From assembly GCA_022729635.1 (NCBI GenBank), contig DZAU01000064.1, positions 3,594-10,776 on the forward strand: a stretch of DNA of 7,183 nt. Direction: 5' to 3'. This document shows, in pieces, positions 6,641-7,183 of the stretch. Each line of letters starts with the position of its first letter. Position 1 is the first letter of the stretch. This stretch comes from Flavobacterium psychrophilum (lineage in GTDB: Bacteria; Bacteroidota; Bacteroidia; Flavobacteriales; Flavobacteriaceae). The position numbers and the translations under genes were made by a program. The notes under the pieces are model-generated. The model was not told where the DNA came from and searched no databases. It saw only the letters and a program-made list of their open reading frames with translations.

Positions 6641-6717
6641 GTGGATTGAAGTTTAACAATACAATTGTCAAATCATCAAAATCCCCAAAAAAATATTGAC
6701 ATTGAATAATTTAATTT

Positions 6718-6912
6718 ATGGATAGAGAAACAAAAATGGTTTTAACAATGTTACCAGGAATAATAATAATTGCACTGATAATTTTTCTATTAGTGGATTA
6801 TAGTAAAAATGGCAAACCAAAGAGGAAGAAGTGGTTTTGGATGGCTTGTGTTATCTATAATAATTACTCCTTTTTTATGTATGCTTTTCTTATATCTTCT
6901 TGGAGAAACTAA
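6718..6912 (+). CDS. Small membrane protein, unrecognised; possibly the 5' half of a frameshifted gene
   Basis: The 64-codon ORF starts with MDRETKMVLTMLPG, then a strong membrane segment (about residues 8-27: mostly Ile, Leu, Val and Ala) followed by a basic stretch (DYSKNGKPKRKK). From about base 6809 onward the frame becomes less protein-like (WMACVIYNNYSFF), while the next frame carries a more convincing sequence. The simplest reading is that only the first 30 or so residues are genuine and belong to the same protein as the ORF at 6809-6979. It follows sod by 77 bases with no visible terminator in the gap. No family is recognised from this half alone. Confidence 0.4.
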   Translation: MDRETKMVLTMLPGIIIIALIIFLLVDYSKNGKPKRKKWFWMACVIYNNYSFFMYAFLISSWRN

Positions 6913-6979
6913 CGATAAAAGAAAAGAAAGAATCATCGAGGAAGAAGAATTAAGGAATCAATATAGGAGGAATCAATAA
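6809..6979 (+). CDS. Small membrane protein with GRSGFGW motif; possibly the 3' half of a frameshifted gene
   Basis: The frame encodes 56 residues from ATG 6809 to TAA 6977-6979. It begins MANQRGRSGFGW, continues with a membrane segment (about 13-32: LVLSIIITPFLCMLFLYLLG) and ends with a charged, likely helical tail (KRKERIIEEEELRNQYRRNQ). The GRSGFGW(x)LLSL(x)IxP-type motif is familiar from small bacterial membrane proteins in which it directly follows a first membrane helix and a short basic linker. Here that first helix is encoded in the overlapping upstream frame. The overlap with that ORF is 104 bases, unusually long. The tail uses AGG arginine codons three times, which is rare in the neighbouring genes. 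Either a separate gene or the 3' part of a disrupted one. Confidence 0.5.
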   Translation: MANQRGRSGFGWLVLSIIITPFLCMLFLYLLGETNDKRKERIIEEEELRNQYRRNQ

Positions 6980-6981
6980 TT

Positions 6982-7023
6982 ATGAAAAAGATAATAATTA
7001 TTATCAATATTATTTCATTTTAA
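6982..7023 (+). pseudogene. 13-codon signal-peptide-like ORF, possible remnant
   Basis: ATG 6982 opens a frame reading MKKIIIIINIISF before TAA at 7021-7023. It looks like the basic start and hydrophobic core of a secretion signal that is cut off. If the stop is ignored, the same frame continues AIPTFTTGARVKLVKTK before running into the palindrome at 7077, as a signal peptide with a single TTA-to-TAA change might. The sequence aggagg (6965-6970) lies 11 bases upstream but is also coding sequence of the preceding ORF. The core sits in a perfect 16-bp AT palindrome (6990-7005). It could equally be chance in AT-rich DNA; confidence that it was a gene is low. Confidence 0.25.
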
Positions 7024-7076
7024 GCTATTCCAACATTCACAACTGGCGCAAGAGTCAAGCTCGTAAAAACAAAAAT

Positions 7077-7116
7077 AACCCTGTCAGCCCCGAAAATTTT
7101 CGGGGCTGACAGGGTT
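7077..7116 (-). terminator. Perfect 40-bp palindrome, probable terminator of the minus-strand gene
   Basis: The arm aaccctgtcagccccgaaaa (7077-7096) is followed without any spacer by its exact reverse complement (7097-7116). On the minus strand it begins 8 bases after the stop codon at 7125-7127 and is followed by atttttgtttttac, a T-rich tail, which fits an intrinsic terminator for that gene. On the plus strand the following bases are gaaaaaacc, so plus-strand termination is less favoured. Its centre shares the core cccgaaa(nn)tttcggg with the repeat at 138-155. Confidence 0.75.
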
Positions 7117-7124
7117 GAAAAAAC

Positions 7125-7183
7125 CTATAACCCATAAATAAACGATTCCGACGGTGCAATACTAATTTGCGCTTTTCCTTCTC
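7125..7183 (-). CDS. C-terminal end of an unrecognised protein (partial)
   Basis: Read on the minus strand, an open frame enters from the right edge and ends in EGKAQISIAPSESFIYGL followed by TAG (7125-7127). Good codon content, and a terminator-like palindrome immediately after the stop, support a real gene end. The visible 19 residues carry no motif I can assign to a family. It is convergent with the small plus-strand ORFs. Confidence 0.6.
   Translation of the reverse strand, partial: EGKAQISIAPSESFIYGL

Larger units (their letters stand above)
6641..7076. other. Gene-poor stretch with only small ORFs
   Basis: Between sod and the 40-bp palindrome lie 436 bases without a gene of normal size. 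Apart from the two overlapping small ORFs (6718-6979) and the 13-codon frame (6982-7023), I see an AT-rich spacer (6641-6717) containing only the short palindrome acaattgt (6661-6668), and an apparently empty stretch 7024-7076. No tRNA-like cloverleaf, transposase fragment or recognisable RNA motif is evident. Confidence 0.6.

Noticed and set aside
6707..6714. TAATTTAA as a promoter element for the small ORF at 6718
   Set aside because: It lacks the final TG of TAnnTTTG and is only three bases from the ATG, leaving no room for a normal leader.
6965..6970. aggagg as a strong Shine-Dalgarno site for the ATG at 6982
   Set aside because: It is coding sequence for Arg-Arg at the end of the preceding ORF, the spacing of 11 bases is long, and Bacteroidota rarely depend on such sites; it is not counted as evidence for a gene.
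1..7183. CRISPR array, tRNA/rRNA genes, insertion sequence, phage or toxin-antitoxin system
   Set aside because: No regularly spaced direct repeats, cloverleaf-type sequences, transposase or integrase motifs, or toxin-antitoxin pairs of known type were seen. The small ORF pair at 6718-6979 was considered as a toxin-antitoxin pair, but both parts are membrane segments that fit one split protein better.

Overview
The window looks like a chromosomal housekeeping segment from a low-GC member of the Bacteroidota, most likely a Flavobacterium or close relative in the Flavobacteriaceae. The pointers are AT-rich codon use, almost no Shine-Dalgarno sequences at gene starts, TAnnTTTG-like promoter elements, protein sequences of the flavobacterial type (FtsH, BirA, RsfS), and an intergenic palindromic repeat of a kind common in this group. 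The genus is inferred from the sequence alone.

Layout. Bases 1-107 hold the last codons of a plus-strand gene, probably an SRPBCC/START-like protein. A hairpin-forming intergenic repeat (124-233) follows, in the gap between this gene and the convergent birA (251-979, minus). A short divergent promoter region (980-1073) separates birA from rsfS (1074-1445) and ftsH (1461-3383). A strong intrinsic terminator (3407-3448) ends the rsfS-ftsH unit, and a candidate promoter directly abuts it. Five tightly packed plus-strand genes follow: a LUD-domain gene (3495-4097), cdsA (4099-4953), psd (4943-5599), an acyl-CoA-binding protein gene (5596-5859) and a lipoprotein superoxide dismutase gene (5870-6640).

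The 3' part (6641-7183) is less ordered. It holds two overlapping small membrane-protein ORFs that may be one frameshifted gene (6718-6979), a 13-codon signal-peptide-like ORF (6982-7023), a perfect 40-bp palindrome (7077-7116), and the 3' end of an unrecognised minus-strand gene (7125-7183).

How the genes fit together. RsfS and FtsH link ribosome silencing with membrane proteolysis. CdsA and Psd are two steps of phosphatidylethanolamine synthesis (the intervening PS synthase is not in this window), and the acyl-CoA-binding protein is plausibly tied to acyl-lipid supply. The dismutase is predicted to be anchored outside the cytoplasm. I see no defence system, CRISPR array, transposase, tRNA or rRNA. 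The material most worth a second look is the palindromic repeats and the broken-looking small genes at the 3' end. I found no convincing undescribed multi-gene system.
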